Notes: generated by a model from the letters alone, not told the origin. Numbered from the stretch's first letter, positions 25,508 through 38,238 are shown. The stretch: DNA of 64,000 nucleotides from Brachycybe producta (GCA_036925085.1 JAUPFP010000027.1:186001-250000), one strand, 5' to 3'. A program made the numbers and translations.

Positions 25508-26264
25508 ACTGCATGAGTTATACCTGAATTTAACATGCATGAAGAAAAAAACAAACAGAAAATATTCAATAGAAACAGAAATAAAATGAATTGGAGAAAA
25601 TTTTCTCTACTTTTCTGCTTTCCGTCGCGTTCAAGCCATAAAGAATGATGTATTTGAAGGATGCCTTCCTAATGGCTGATAATAACATGTAATTTTGCGT
25701 TACAAAATATGAAAAGTTAAAACAATTTCAACTTTTTTTTCTGCCTTACATTCTGCGACATAAATAGAATGCAATTCTTTGAATTAGATCAATTTCTTTT
25801 TCAGTTGGCTTTTTTTTTTCTATATATAGGACCGTAGCCTTTCTGCCAAAAGTGAAAATTCTACATAATTACTAGTCACTTTGCAAAACCACCAATTCGT
25901 TGTTAAGCCAAGAACCCACACAAAGAAAACACTGACTGAAAATAAAAATTATCTAATTTAAATAATTCTATTTTTCTGCCAAAGTAAAGCGAAATTCTAT
26001 TTTCAGTTGCATATTCAATTTTGCTTTTTCTGCATATGAAACCTTCTCCTTGCTGATTATGTCAGCAGAATTACACAAGAGTATTTTTAATACAATTTCA
26101 GATAATGTATAGAATGCCTATAACACTTAGTTCAATTTAGATAAATGTCATTAATTTATAAATTGACAATATATGATACGTTCTCCACATTGCCTAAAAA
26201 ACACTTAATTCTGCAGATTTACTATATAATAAAGCAACTTTTCACATTGACTTGTGATTCTGAA

Positions 26265-26438
26265 TTAGGAAATAGATCACACATGCTGAAAAACCACCAG
26301 AAAATAGAAATATAGAATAGTGTTTCAGTTATATTTTTGTTCTCTTTTGTACTCAAAAGACAATGGCGCGTCTGGTAAATTCCTTACAAAATGGGATTCA
26401 AGTTTTTTTTTCTTTCAGCATGTGTGATCTTTCCCTAA
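26265..26438. mobile_element. Rep-J2, short TIR element
   Basis: Ends TTAGGAAATAGATCACACAT(GCTGAAA) and TTTCAGCATGTGTGATCTTT. The interior runs opposite to that of the neighbouring copy at 25367. Confidence 0.65.
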
Positions 26439-27304
26439 CCATCTTGAAATACGAAAAAAAAAAATGTTACTGTTCAACTATACTTCCTATATAATCAAAT
26501 TCAAAACCATTTACATTTTTAAAAGAAAAGTATTTAAATTGAATATAGGTTTCCACACACACACACACACAAACGGCAGCCATTTTAAATTTGAAGTTCG
26601 AACTGAACATGCAATGCAAAAAGTTCTTTCAAGCTTGGTTCATTTCTTTAAATATATTCTATAGAAATTCAAGACAAGATGATCATTGTTGAATGACACA
26701 CACGGAACAAAATAACCAGAAGAAGAAGACATTGGGGTATACATAATAGCCAGTGGTCACCTCACCTCCCCCTCTTTTTTTCTTTCTTTCTCTCTGTCTA
26801 TCTCTTATTCAATACAATCTAACCCATTCTCTTATATAGGCCTACATGTATAACCAACAACAAAGATGGCCCCCATCCGAGTTATATCACGACAGGAAGT
26901 GAAAGAAGAAAAAAAAAAACACATACATACACGCGACACGTACAGACAGACGTCACACATTTAAGAATTGCTGTTTCTTTTACAGAGATAGATTGAAAGA
27001 CAAGCAAAAATAACCTCCTCCATTTCCTGTGCACGCGTTTAAGCATTCATAATTAATTTTAAAGATGCTGGTTGAATGAAGAAGACAATAATAGAAATGT
27101 TGTCTTTGTTGATTCACCCTGTATATAACACGTTTAGCTGTGAATGCAGCTGCGTTTATAGCAGCTCAAAAGTATTGGTGAATTGTTAATTATTTCGGAA
27201 GGACGGGACCAACAAAATAATACAGACTATAAATGCGGCATTAAAGCAACAAATAAAAATTATTCTTAATTATTTTTGTTTAAAAATTAATATAAATTTC
27301 TGAT

Positions 27305-27605
27305 TAAGGCGGTTTTAAAAGTGTAAAACCTCCTAAAACTGATTATTCTGTTTTTCAAGTGCAAAAATAAGAAACTAGAAGAGTAGCTCAATTATTTAAA
27401 GGTATTTTCACGTTGAATATATCTTTCAAAATAAGCTTTTAATATGTCAGTTTGAAAACGACATAACTTTTCAAGCAGAAAATATGTATTTTTTTTTTGT
27501 TAAATTTCTGTTATCTATAAAAAGTTTATTTTGAAAGATATCAACATGGTTGAGCTACCCTTCTAGCTTCTAAAACACATCTTAATTAAATTCTAATCAT
27601 CAACT
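27305..27605. mobile_element. Rep-E7, well preserved
   Basis: Full layout: GGCGGTTTTAAAAGTGTAAA, GATTATTCTGTTTTTCAAGT, AAGAAACTAGAAGAGTAGCTC, AAGCAGAAAATATG, AAAAGTTTATTTTGAAAGA, GAGCTACCCTTCTAGCTTCT. Best copy from which to derive a consensus. Confidence 0.7.
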
Positions 27606-28524
27606 TGACATCTAAAAAATGATATTTTTGCAATTAGAAAAGGATGGTTAGAGGCTAGAGTTAACCTAAAAGTATAATTCACCTGTATTTCAATTTTTAG
27701 AATAACTCTATATAACCTCTAAGCAGATACTTTGATTGCAACAAAAATCATACTTAATTCTTTGCCTTTAGTAATGATAAACTGAGGGATGTTCGAAAAG
27801 TTCTGACACAGAGAGAAAGAGGGAGAGAGAGAGACCAAACACATACTGTAAGTACAACCAATCAGTCACCTGTTCCATCATCAATATTGTATATGTATAG
27901 ATAAACTACAAGCGCCATCACGTGGTCCTAATTGTATTAAGACAAAAAGTAAATACAAATGGTGACAGAAAAACAATTGCCCAATATTGCCTAATATACA
28001 CACAACAAATATACTTCTATATATATTATCTAAGTATTTAGTCTACATTATTATATTACAAGGGTTTTATAAGTTTAATACAGTTATCATGCACTGTATA
28101 TACACATAGATCTCTACACGTGTTTATATTACACCCCGTATATTTGTACATTTCAAATATATAGAAATTAATAATATTAACTAACATAAACATTTAACTA
28201 TCAGGTGTAATTCTTAAGTGGTACTTGGAGAATGTCAAATAGACCACCAAATGGTGTCTCTTAATATATGTGGTTATTTTGAACCAACTATAAAACTGGA
28301 AAACCAGACAGACAGACACTCTTGTTTTTGTCTGACAGTTTGTGTCAGGTAAAAAAATAAAAGTGTTATATTTTAACATAAGAGAGTAGAATTTAAACAC
28401 CTTTTTATACGTCACTTATTGTATCAGTATACAGTATAGCTCAAATATTTAAAACTAGATTAGTGAACATATTTCATACTGTAAACTTGACTTGACAAAG
28501 AATAGGCCTACTATATGCCAAGTC

Positions 28525-28700
28525 TGGGATGAATCACACACCTTGAGAAAAAAAAAATCCCACTGAATTTCACTTTTTAAGGCATTTTACCAGAAGCGTG
28601 TTAGCCTATCTTTGATATCAAACGAAAATGTACAGAATTTTTCATTTCTATTTATTGTTTTCTGATGTTTTTTTTTTCAGCGTGTGTGATCCTTTCCTAA
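28525..28700. mobile_element. Rep-J3, short TIR element
   Basis: Ends GATGAATCACACACCTTGAG and TTCAGCGTGTGTGATCCTTT; the interior matches the 25367 copy (CACTGAATTTCACTTT, ATTTTTCATTTCTAT). Confidence 0.65.
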
Positions 28701-29239
28701 CTCCTATAGATTATATAGAGAAAATTACTAGGTAGACTGTCAACTAAGGTTATTAACTACGTGTATATATATAGGAATGCATGATGCAGAATTTTCTGCA
28801 TGAATGACCTATGCAGAAAAAGCCAACTGAAAATGAGACCGAAAAAGAAATTTATCTCATTTGAAGAATTCCATTCTATTTATTTAGAAGAATATAATAC
28901 AAAAACGAAAACGCTGAACTTGGTTCAACTTTTTTTTTTAAATATTATTCTGCCACGCGGAATTCCATATTATGAGCCTATAATGAGCCTATAGATTTCA
29001 AACGCATCATTTTCCTATTTTCTGTTTCGTCTCTTCTGTATATGTTAAAATGTCGTTGAAGTGTTTTCTGTTGTAATTAATGTATGAGAACCTTTGACAG
29101 CGAAGAAAAGCTGAAACTGAAATCATAGGCTACTTTTTACTGACTTTTTTTAAAAATTTAAGAGTTAAATTTTTCTGATTTTATTTTTTTGACGCAATTT
29201 TAATCCATATATGCCTTAAATGCATGGTTGCTCGCATTA

Positions 29240-29395
29240 GGTGTCAAACTGAATAAGCGCCAAATTAAACAAACACCAAACTGAATAATACCAAGCCGTT
29301 GGCATTTTTATTCAGTTTAGCACTTGTTTAATTTAGCACTTATTTAAACTGGCGTTCGATCACTTTGGCACTAATTCAGTTTACTATATATTGAG
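29240..29395. repeat. Rep-D related block
   Basis: AACTGAATAAGCGCCAAATTAAACAAACACC followed by its mirrored half (TTTAGCACTTGTTTAATTTAGC), giving an inverted arrangement. Quoted units are split at 16 bp in the array. Confidence 0.6.
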
Positions 29396-29624
29396 AATTC
29401 GAGATTGCATCATATCTTTGAAAAGTTTTTGGTTCATTTTAGTTTTTACGCGTATATAGCTTATCGATTTTTTACGACGCAATCGGCAGCGCTAAACCAC
29501 TGCAACAATGTTTATATTTATATTATTATTAATATTAATATTTTCATTATTTCATTATTTTCATTATTATCTTGGAAGCTAAATGATTTAATATTTTTTT
29601 GTAGTTGAAGTGAACCTTAATGTA

Positions 29625-29742
29625 GGAGTTTAGTTCAATTTGGCGCTAGATCAGCGCCACCTGCTCAACACAGAATAGGTACTATTCTGTATAGAGCAAG
29701 TGGCGCTGATCTAGCGCCAAACTGAACTAAACTCCTATATTG
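29625..29742. repeat. Rep-D foldback with paired GGCGCTAGATCAGCGCC palindromes
   Basis: Left arm AGGAGTTTAGTTCAATTTGG then GCGCTAGATCAGCGCCACC, a short centre with AATAGGTACTATTC, and a right arm that is the near-perfect complement (GTGGCGCTGATCTAGCGCC, AACTGAACTAAACTCCTA). Arms are about 40 bp. Confidence 0.75.
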
Positions 29743-29824
29743 CACAAATGCACAAATTAGTCAAAATTTGTTTTGTTACAAACTTTGTAACTTTCCTAAA
29801 ACGTTTATCGTCACTTCGAAATTT

Positions 29825-29826
<2 letters not shown>

Positions 29827-29881
<55 letters not shown>
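29827..29881. repeat. (TC)n microsatellite
   Basis: 55 bp of uninterrupted TC. Confidence 0.97.
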
Positions 29882-29882
<1 letters not shown>

Positions 29883-30271
29883 GATGTAGCTTTTATGTAA
29901 AATGTAGTCGTTTATTAAATAAGAGCCTCAACATCTCTTTAAAGAGCTCAATCCATATTAATAGAAAGAAAAGTAGAATTATATAATTCAATTTGAGTGT
30001 CTTATTGTATAATCAATTAGAAAAGAGAAGTTTTTAAAAACGGTTTTCTAGTATATAACAATATTGAACGGCATGCTATCTCTCAACTATCTCAACTCAG
30101 GCTTACAATTTTTGTCAAAATCGATCTCAATGACTGACACACACAAACGCGGGTACAAACACACAGACACAACATACTATACTGTATATAGTATATACTG
30201 TATAGGAAGGAGGACGCGTGTGTTCTAATATACATTATATATAGGCCTACTAATATATAATCTAACCAAGA

Positions 30272-30282
<11 letters not shown>

Positions 30283-30306
<24 letters not shown>

Positions 30307-30705
30307 TAGAGAGCTTTTTTCAAATGAATAAATCAATTTAGCTCGAGATAGAAACTAGAAAGAGAGAGAGAGAGAGAGAGAGAGAAAGAGGGGAGGGGGG
30401 GGGGGGAGGACTAGTAAGAGAGCGAAAATTGAACTGTGAAAAGTTCAACCTATAATACAGTATATATGAGTGTTGAAACACACACATAGATCTGGACTTA
30501 ATAGAGAAACGGATCGTTCAAATTAGAAAATTAACTCAAATATTTTTGTTGTTGTTGTTGAGCTCCCATACATATACAAATGCACATACATATGCATGCA
30601 TGCAGATAAGAGATAGTGCGTGCAATTTGTTATTCAAACATACGCCAAAGACAAGAAGAGAGAGAGAGAGAGAGAGAGAGAGTTTAAATATGGGGGGGGG
30701 GGGGG
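30283..30705. repeat. Cluster of (GA)n and poly-G tracts
   Basis: (GA)n at 30283-30305, 30360-30385 and 30656-30683, the last two followed by poly-G runs; (TG)n follows at 30747. Confidence 0.9.
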
Positions 30706-31289
30706 AAACGCATCTGGTGTCTCCAGTTACAACATTATATACCGTGTGTGTGTGTGTGCGTATGTTTAGTTCGCTAATGTGTAAAAACAAAAAAAAAACA
30801 ATCAGTCATTACATAAAACAACTAGTCAATTTAGACACATAGATAGATAGTTAGAGAGAGAATCCCATCCGATTTAAAAGAATATTTTGCATAATAGACT
30901 AAGTAATAACAGAACCGCGACTCAAACTAGGGCAAGGCAAGTGAGGCACCTGTGTCTCGAGTGCAAAGTTCAGGGGCGCAATATTACCATAACAAATAAT
31001 AAGGCCTACTAAAAGTGCGCCAAGTTTTATTCTTTTACTTGGGTATACAAAGCTCAGGAATGCAGAAATAGGAGCCGCACAATGACTTAAGAAGGCGCCA
31101 GTTTTCTTGGCGCAAAAAATTAGCTATAGTTACGGTTCTGACTAATAATAGCATTGTATAGGCAATTTGTGTACAAAATATTCTAAACATACTTGGAAGC
31201 TAATCTGAGCATTCATTCATTTGCATATTAATGAAAAGTGAGTATATATATATTACCTGCTCAATTGTTCAAGTTTTTTTTAAGCAGGT

Positions 31290-31735
31290 GCTCGAGTTTG
31301 TATGAATGCATGAGTAGGTGCTCAAATTGAGAGCAACCTATACCTATATATAGGGGTTCTCTATCCCTCGTTATCTCCACCATTTTGTAACATGACTTGA
31401 TCCCCCGTCCAGTCGTTTCTGAATCATAGAATTTGCTCTTACTTGATCAATTTATGGAGTACATACTCATTTTTTTAAGCAACTGCTTATAGTTTTAACA
31501 GTGTATACACACATGTTATGAACAACTGTTAAAACTACAAGCAGTTGCTTAATTTTTTTATATGAATAAAAAAAAATGAGTATGTACTCCATAAATTGAG
31601 TAAGAGCAAATTCTATGATTTGAGAGAGTGAGTACATACTCACAGCGCCATAGCAGATGCTCCATTTTCCTTTCATGGTACCTTTATTCATATGAAAATT
31701 TGTGCACAAACTCCTATGTTTGAGCACCTACTCCG
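31290..31735. repeat. Large foldback repeat
   Basis: The left half (GAGTAGGTGCTCAAATTG, ATAGAATTTGCTCTTACTTG, GGAGTACATACTCATTTTTT, TTAAGCAACTGCTTATAGTT) is mirrored on the right in reverse order (AACTACAAGCAGTTGCTTAA, ATGAGTATGTACTCC, AGAGCAAATTCTATGATT, GAGCACCTACTCC). The arms can pair over about 150 bp with indels. Confidence 0.75.
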
Positions 31736-33553
31736 GTTCTTTTTTTTTTTTTTTGAGTAGACTATATATCTTGCTCGTGAACACATATGCTCAACTTTAT
31801 TATTGATTTGGCTTGTTGATATTTAGGCATTTTTTTCTTTTTCTTTTTGTGTGCAAATTACTCAATATGCATATTTAATGTCCGAATTGTTGATTAGACA
31901 AATTGACTAGTGATTTTACAGAATGGCTGATTTTTGCAGTTTGACATTAACATGCAACAGAAGAAGAAGCAGCAGCAGCAAAAAAAAAAAAACGCACATC
32001 GAATTTATACACACACACACACATCATTGTGTTTTATTTTATTTTTTTCTGAGTGCGTTTTCAATAGTTGCGTGCGTTTTTGTCATATGGCCCGTCAATA
32101 TAGGTGTATGCGTGTGTGATATACACTCAAAAAAAAAAGGCTGTTGTGTACAATCGGGGTCAAAAGTGTACACATAAAAATGCTGAGAAAAAAAAAAGGG
32201 GAGAGAGAAAAAGAGAGAACACGTAATCAATCCTCGTCACTATATACGTGCTTTTTGCAGCTGTCTTTTAAAACGACACAATCAATTGTCTATATTTAAT
32301 AAACAGTTTTGGTCCTTACCTTTTTATCAAAAAAGTCCTAATAAAAAAGGACCTCAAATAAGAGTCTATATTAGTCTTCAAACATTTTTAAGCTGGTGCC
32401 AATAGATGGCATTTTATTCAAACCTCATGACGATCCCCGTACTTTCTTTTATTTATTAATATAGGATTAAATGGACCTTAATTCTATATATATAAGAATA
32501 GGACTTATTGTTCAAAATTAAATGCATCTTTTAGGACCTTTTCTTCACGTTATACATTTGTCATATAGACCCGAATGGTTTCATAAAATGAACGAGTTTT
32601 TTTTACCTCATGAGAAAATTTTTTTAAATATTTATTTGAAACAATAAAAAGAGTAAAACCTAAAGTTGCATTGTTATTTTTTCAAGATCTGATACATTTT
32701 AAAATATACTTTTTTCAACGACATATTTATAAAATTATTTTCTTTGATTCATTACATAAAAAGCCGTAAAAATTACGACATTTTCAAAACAATATATAGT
32801 TTAAAAAGTTTATTTTGAAAGATAAAATCATAAAAATTGTTGATGCAGCAACATCTTTTCTAAACTATTCTAGTTTTTATAGATAAATCTTGAAATTCTT
32901 TTATAAGTTGCTTCGATAAGGACCTGCATGGTTAGCTCTTGATATATTTATTGGAAGGTCTATTTATAGTCCTTTTTATAAAATGAACCATTTCACCTGC
33001 AATTAATAAAAGACCAATAGAGACCTAGAAAACAGCGAAAACCTTTTAACACGAAAATATATTTTCAATCCGTATAGAATTAGCGCAACGCTTAAAAACA
33101 GTCTTTTCTTTACGAAATTCGTTTAACACGAAATAATATTCCGATTCCGATTCTTGTTAAAACGATTACCAACTATTTTAGAAGAATTACACTTTCAGGT
33201 GTCCTAAGAGTGTGTCCTATTTGGGCCTCATAATAAAAAATAAATGCTGCCCCCTAATACACCTTTTTATGTCATCATCATCATTTCCTGTACCTTATCC
33301 CGCAAGCAGCAGGGTCGGCCTTGCTGGTTCTAACTCTCCACTCGTTCCGATTTTGCACCAAGCCCCCAGTGACCCCACATGCCACCATATCCCGTTTTAC
33401 TACCATATCCCGTTTTAATACACCTTTTTATGTAGAAAATTTAAAAAAAAAATTGACTGAAAGTGCCTCAAAAGATATATTCTCACCTGAAACAAACGAA
33501 AAACCGCGAGATTGCAAACAAAAAACCAAACCAAAAACAAAAAAACGTCTTAC

Positions 33554-33948
33554 CTTCCAGATTTAGTGATGACCATTTCAGTTCCAAGTACATGAAACTT
33601 TTCCCAAAGATCTTTCGATTCGAGAGTGACTTTAGGATCATCAACAACACCATCGTCTTCCGGTTGAAGTGACCGAAGAGGCCTTAAATGTGACTGATGA
33701 GCCAAAACATCTTCGGCCGTCGTATAAGGATGACCAAGAGGTTGTGGTAATTTAGGTAATAAAGAAGCCGGATAAGAACCAGCAGCTGCCGCCGCCGCAG
33801 CAGCTGCAGCGGCATGAGGATTCAAAGTAAGCCCAGGAAAATACTGAGGTGGCGTCAGAATAGAGTTCATACTGAAATCTGTTGGACGCTGGAGAAGAAA
33901 CGGATGGTAAGCCATCTCCGGTCCGCTTTCTGACTGTTCGAATCTCAT
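33554..33948 (-). CDS. Tbx2/3: Tbx2/3 (optomotor-blind-like) exon 1, N-terminus and start of T-box
   Basis: First coding exon of a T-box transcription factor, a nuclear sequence-specific DNA-binding protein whose Tbx2/3 relatives are mostly repressors in patterning. It encodes residues 1-131 plus two bases of Arg132. Visible features: the subfamily N-terminal motif [16 protein letters not shown] at residue 12, an 11-Ala run (residues 46-56, coded by mixed GCN codons), an acidic stretch (EDD, VVDD), then the T-box from about residue 103 ([28 protein letters not shown]). The start MRFEQ at 33948 is chosen because vertebrate TBX2/3 also carry about ten residues before MAYHPF. The second ATG (33915) sits in a much stronger Kozak context (G at -3 and +4) and may be used too. 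The frame stays open upstream to 34119, but that stretch is low-complexity Phe/Lys and is taken as leader. Donor GTAAGA at 33553; intron phase 2. Confidence 0.95.
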
Positions 33949-35140
33949 GGAGAGAGAGAACAAGGGGGGAGAGCACAATATCACGCAAAAATCAAAAAAT
34001 AATAATAATTTAAACACACAAAAAGAAAAATGATTTTTTTTTTTCTTCAAATTTTTAACAAAGAATTTTTTTTTTCTTAATAAAAAATTGCAACAAAAAA
34101 AAAAACTAAAAAAACTCACGCGTGTTATAAGTTTAAATTTTTTTTTTAAAAAAAAGATATTAATAATAAACGATCAGCGCTTTTTTTTCTATTATTTGTC
34201 AAAAACCGCAATTTTCTCGCATAAAAACGCAAATCTTATAAAATGTTTTTTTTTTTTCTCACGCAAAACAAAAAAAGGTCAACCACAACAACAGTTCCGA
34301 CAACAACAACAAAAAAAGAGTTCCGTATAAAATATGTAATATCTCACGATGAGTCAGTCCACCACGGCCAAATGGACATACATAAAAGCAGTGGTCCGAT
34401 TCAAACAATTTTTAATTTTTTTTTTGCGTGTCCACACAACAAGAAAACAAGGAAGACCTGCAGATTGATGTTAATTTATAAAGATGAACGGTTTTGACAC
34501 AACAAAAACATCATCACGAAAAAGATGATGGCAAAACGGCAACATTTGACGCGAAAATAAAAAAAGAGTTCATCTTTTTTTAACGGTGAACGATGATGAT
34601 GATGATGATGATTTAAGTTCCCGAACTTCATGCATGCACGCATGCCGCGTTCATAACGCTTAAAAGCCGCCTTCAAAACACTCACACGAACGTACCCGCA
34701 CAAACCGTGAAATGAAATATATATAATGTCCGAAATTTTAACTTGACCAAACACACATTAAAAACGACAAATTACATTTTTTTGTTGTTATTTTTGAATC
34801 AAAATTTAAAAAAAAAAAAAATTCTCACGCTTTATAAAGTTGCAGTTCCTGAAATCCTTCTTTTTATAGAATTTTAAAAAATAAAAGATTTTTTTTAAAA
34901 AAAAAATCTCTATATTTATATTTTGTGGTCAAAAATATTCTTCAAAAAGGTCCTCTTCTTCTCTCCTTTACGAAGGGTTTTTCTTTTTTTCCTTCTTTCC
35001 CCTTTTTCCTATTATAATATGCACGTCCATATAGTATTACATAGCCATTGTATGGTTATATACGTAGGTCTATGTATATGTATTACATGTATATTGTATA
35101 TACATATATATACGTGTATAGATAGATATATATAGAAAAA
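33949..35140 (-). promoter_or_regulatory. Probable 5' leader / proximal upstream region of Tbx2/3
   Basis: Sequence just upstream of the Tbx2/3 start. Immediately before the ATG there is a short GA/TC tract (33950-33960). The rest is AT-rich with many T/A runs and a (GAT)n tract at 34593-34613. The open frame through 34119 encodes only Phe/Lys-rich low complexity and is read here as untranslated leader. No splice acceptor for an upstream non-coding exon can be fixed by eye. Confidence 0.4.
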
Positions 35141-37430
35141 TCAGGCTTAAAAAGAAGACGGGAAGGAGAAAGTGCGACTAACAGGATATCGACAGCAACG
35201 TCGCACTTTGGCGAACAGAAAAACTCTCGCCACTTCTCACTACTGCCGCCACCTTTGACTCAATGCGTGTGAAAATCCCATTGCTTCTGCGCGCGGACTT
35301 TTGCACCACCAACTTGTGTGTATGTGTGTGTGTGTGTTAATGAGGGGGAGGATGTTGTCGGTTTTCGATTGGTTATTTCGTGAGAACCAAGCCAATAAGC
35401 GTCAAAGAGTGTTAGGCGTGTTTTTTAGAGACGTTAACTTAAGCAAAAAGAAGGTGTCGATTTCGAAGACACCAACGTCTATCGCTGTTATCACCCTCAG
35501 ATATGGCGTCACAATTAAAAGAAAGGGGCAGAGAACAAACAAAACCATCCTTTTTCCCCCCTTTTTTTTTTTTAGAAAAAAAAAATACAGAGAAGGGGGG
35601 GGGGTGGATATTTCTCTACATATTAAGAGACTATAGGGACCAAGAAGGCGGCTATATACTCATTCCCACCCACCCAAAAAAAAAAGAGGGCCGAAACTTA
35701 GCCTTCAAGGGACGAACTAACTTAAAAGGCGTGGGACAAATGGGTGGTAGGCGTATCAACTTCAATCCTCTCGCACAGGAAGGAGGAAAAAAAAAACACG
35801 TGGACCGGTAAAAGGTGGCAACTACGGAACCATCTTAGGTGGCAGCTGGCGACAATGGTTTCTCGCTGAGATTTTCAGAAAAAGATGGAAACACTTTCAG
35901 AAAAATATGGCGTTGAAGAGTTTTAGCCGTCAGAAAGCATACTCTTTTCGGCATCAAAACACTTTTCTCGACAAAAAAAAAACACTATATATATATATAT
36001 CTCTAATCGAAGAAACTGTTTTGGTGGCTTGATAGATCACGGTCGCTTACTGATCAGCGCAATGCAACGCTCTTTATAAAGAGTGAAAACGAGGCCGCGA
36101 TTTTTGTCAGCGACGGTGGCAACAACACCCATGAAAGGAAAAGAGCGACAGTTTTTTAAGCAAGAAAAAAAAAGCGTTCGGAATATAGATGGTGTATGTG
36201 TGTGTGTGCGTGTGGCTGGCGCCTTTATCACTTTTAGAATATAGTAGTTTTAAAAAGTATATATAACAAGAAAGTGGAATTAATTGGGCAGTGTTTTACA
36301 GTCCCGCCCAATATGAGTGACAGATTTTTTTTTCAGGGCGCAAAACAACAACCAAAAAAAAAAAAAAGTTGCCTCTTATCAACAGAGTGACAAACCATCA
36401 ACTTGATAGAGCAATGTTGCCTCTCCGAGTTTAAATTTTCTCAGCCAATCCTCACACCAGCAGCACCCTTTTTATTGTGGGAGGGGATAAAAGGTGCTAC
36501 AGAATGGTGGTGGTTGTAGGTGGGTGGGTGGGTGCTACCTTTGTCACTGTTTTGCTGCAAAATGAAGGCTCCTTTCTCTCTTTCTGTTAAGGTTCGGATA
36601 ACCGATGTCACTCACTGACACTCCTGCCGAGCCTTTTGCTTTTTTTCTTTCTTGTTTTACAGCAACAGCGGCAGTGAAGATGGCGCCTCTGCCTTGACAC
36701 CGTCATCATTATCATCATCAGCAGCAACAACATCAGCTGCTTTATGCTAACTTCGGAAGAAGAAGGAAAAAAAATGGGGGGTGTGACTCGCGGGAGTGTC
36801 AAAAAGCAACAACAAACCGAGGACCAGGAACGAGCTCAATAGTGTCATAGGTAACACCCTCACTGCATGAATAAAGGCGGAGCTAACGCGTCAGGGCGAA
36901 AATGCGAACTGTAGCACTCACTAGTGGCGGCTTTGGTGGTAGTGGTGGGTATACCGTGCAAAAGTTCTCGCATGCATCTTGTTGCAAAATCTCTCAGCTT
37001 TTACTATTGCAAATTTTGCAACAACAACAAAAAAAAAACATTCTCCCACATACCCCCTCCCTCCCTCTCTGCACCACTACCAACACCACCTCGGCGACTT
37101 CTCACGTCGCCTCCCACTTCCTCCACCCCTAAAAAATACATCACCTCCCACTTATAAGCGACACCCAACAATGTTAAAAAAAGATGGGCCCTGTAATATG
37201 TATACAATAGGCAAGTGATAATAGCCGAACGATTCGTTATCGTCATCGTGGATCCATTGCGTGGAACAGACGGCGACCTGAGATAAGAGAAGAAGATGGC
37301 GACGGTGGCGGCGACCAAACACAACCGACACAACAACCTTTCGGCGGCAAGTAGCTTCTTTATAACGACATTCATTTACATATATATAGTTAGGGTCTAT
37401 TGAGCCAAATTCATATATAAATTTCAAATA
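35141..37430. promoter_or_regulatory. GC-richer upstream region of Tbx2/3
   Basis: By eye this stretch is less AT-rich than its surroundings, with CpG-containing segments (35160-35300, 36660-36900, 37080-37350) and two AGATGGCG motifs (36678 and 37294). A 10-bp inverted repeat (35169-35178 / 35200-35209, AAAGTGCGAC) flanks 21 bases next to an E2F-like TTTGGCGAA. Short ORFs here are low complexity and unrecognised. Probably promoter-proximal regulatory DNA; the transcription start cannot be set. Confidence 0.35.
36049..36078 (-). promoter_or_regulatory. Candidate core promoter: TATA box plus TCAGT initiator
   Basis: On the minus strand TATAAA (36078-36073) is followed by an arthropod-type initiator TCAGT whose A falls at 36051, 27 bases downstream of the first T of the TATA box. 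That spacing is slightly shorter than typical. It lies about 2.1 kb upstream of the ATG in a less AT-rich stretch. The TATA is within the palindrome CTCTTTATAAAGAG, so it could serve either strand. Inference only. Confidence 0.25.
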
Positions 37431-38238
37431 TTGTAATATGCCTTCCTACATTTTTTAAAAAAAAAGTGAGAATATGCCTTAAACTATATTATAATTTATT
37501 ATAAACGTTTTTAAGTAAGCCTATAATTTTTGTATTTATACATAAACACTTTCTATAGATTCTATAGATAGGGCCTATAAAAGCTATCTACTTTTAATTA
37601 AATTTATAAATAGCTTTTCTCCATTTATATATAGATTAGGCCTATGCATTAAAATAGGTATATAGGTTAAAAATATATAAAGGTCCTTATATAGTATGTT
37701 ATATACCTACATGATGATGATGATAATTTACTAACATGATATAGGCCTATATATTTAGGCCTATACCACACCATTTATGCCGCAATTATGGCATCAATCT
37801 GTCTGCAAATGTGCCCCACTATACGTCATTTAAAATAATTTCCATATACAACATGATCTATTATACATATATACACACAATAAACACATAAAGGCAAACT
37901 AAGACAATATTAAAATAGATTTAATGTTTAATAAAGTGATTTTAAGATAGGCCTATACGTTATAGTATAGGCCTATCAATTTTTTTTAAAAAAAAATCTT
38001 ACATATAGGATTAGGTCCTTATTCATGTGTGTGGTCATTTAAACCTATAGGCCTAGGTCAATATCTAGGCATATAAGAATAGCATTCAGACATGTAGCAC
38101 GACCTTTAATAATATAATGTTAAATAATTTAAGACTATATATACGGTATTCATAATAATGATGATCATTGATCAGTGCATTATATATTTAGCTAATATTC
38201 GAATTTGCATATTGACAGATCTAATTTATAAATGTGTA

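Noticed and set aside
27783-27815. GGGATGTTCGAAAAGTTCTGA as a mariner terminus
   Set aside because: Similar to some mariner ends but no matching inverted partner was found nearby.
29827-29881. CRISPR-like or other regular array
   Set aside because: Pure dinucleotide microsatellite; no spacers. No CRISPR arrays exist in this eukaryotic window.
34000-34119. In-frame N-terminal extension of exon 1 ORF
   Set aside because: The extra 57 residues are Phe/Lys/Leu low complexity from T/A-rich leader, unlike any Tbx2/3 N-terminus; the conserved start is MRFEQ or MAYHPF.
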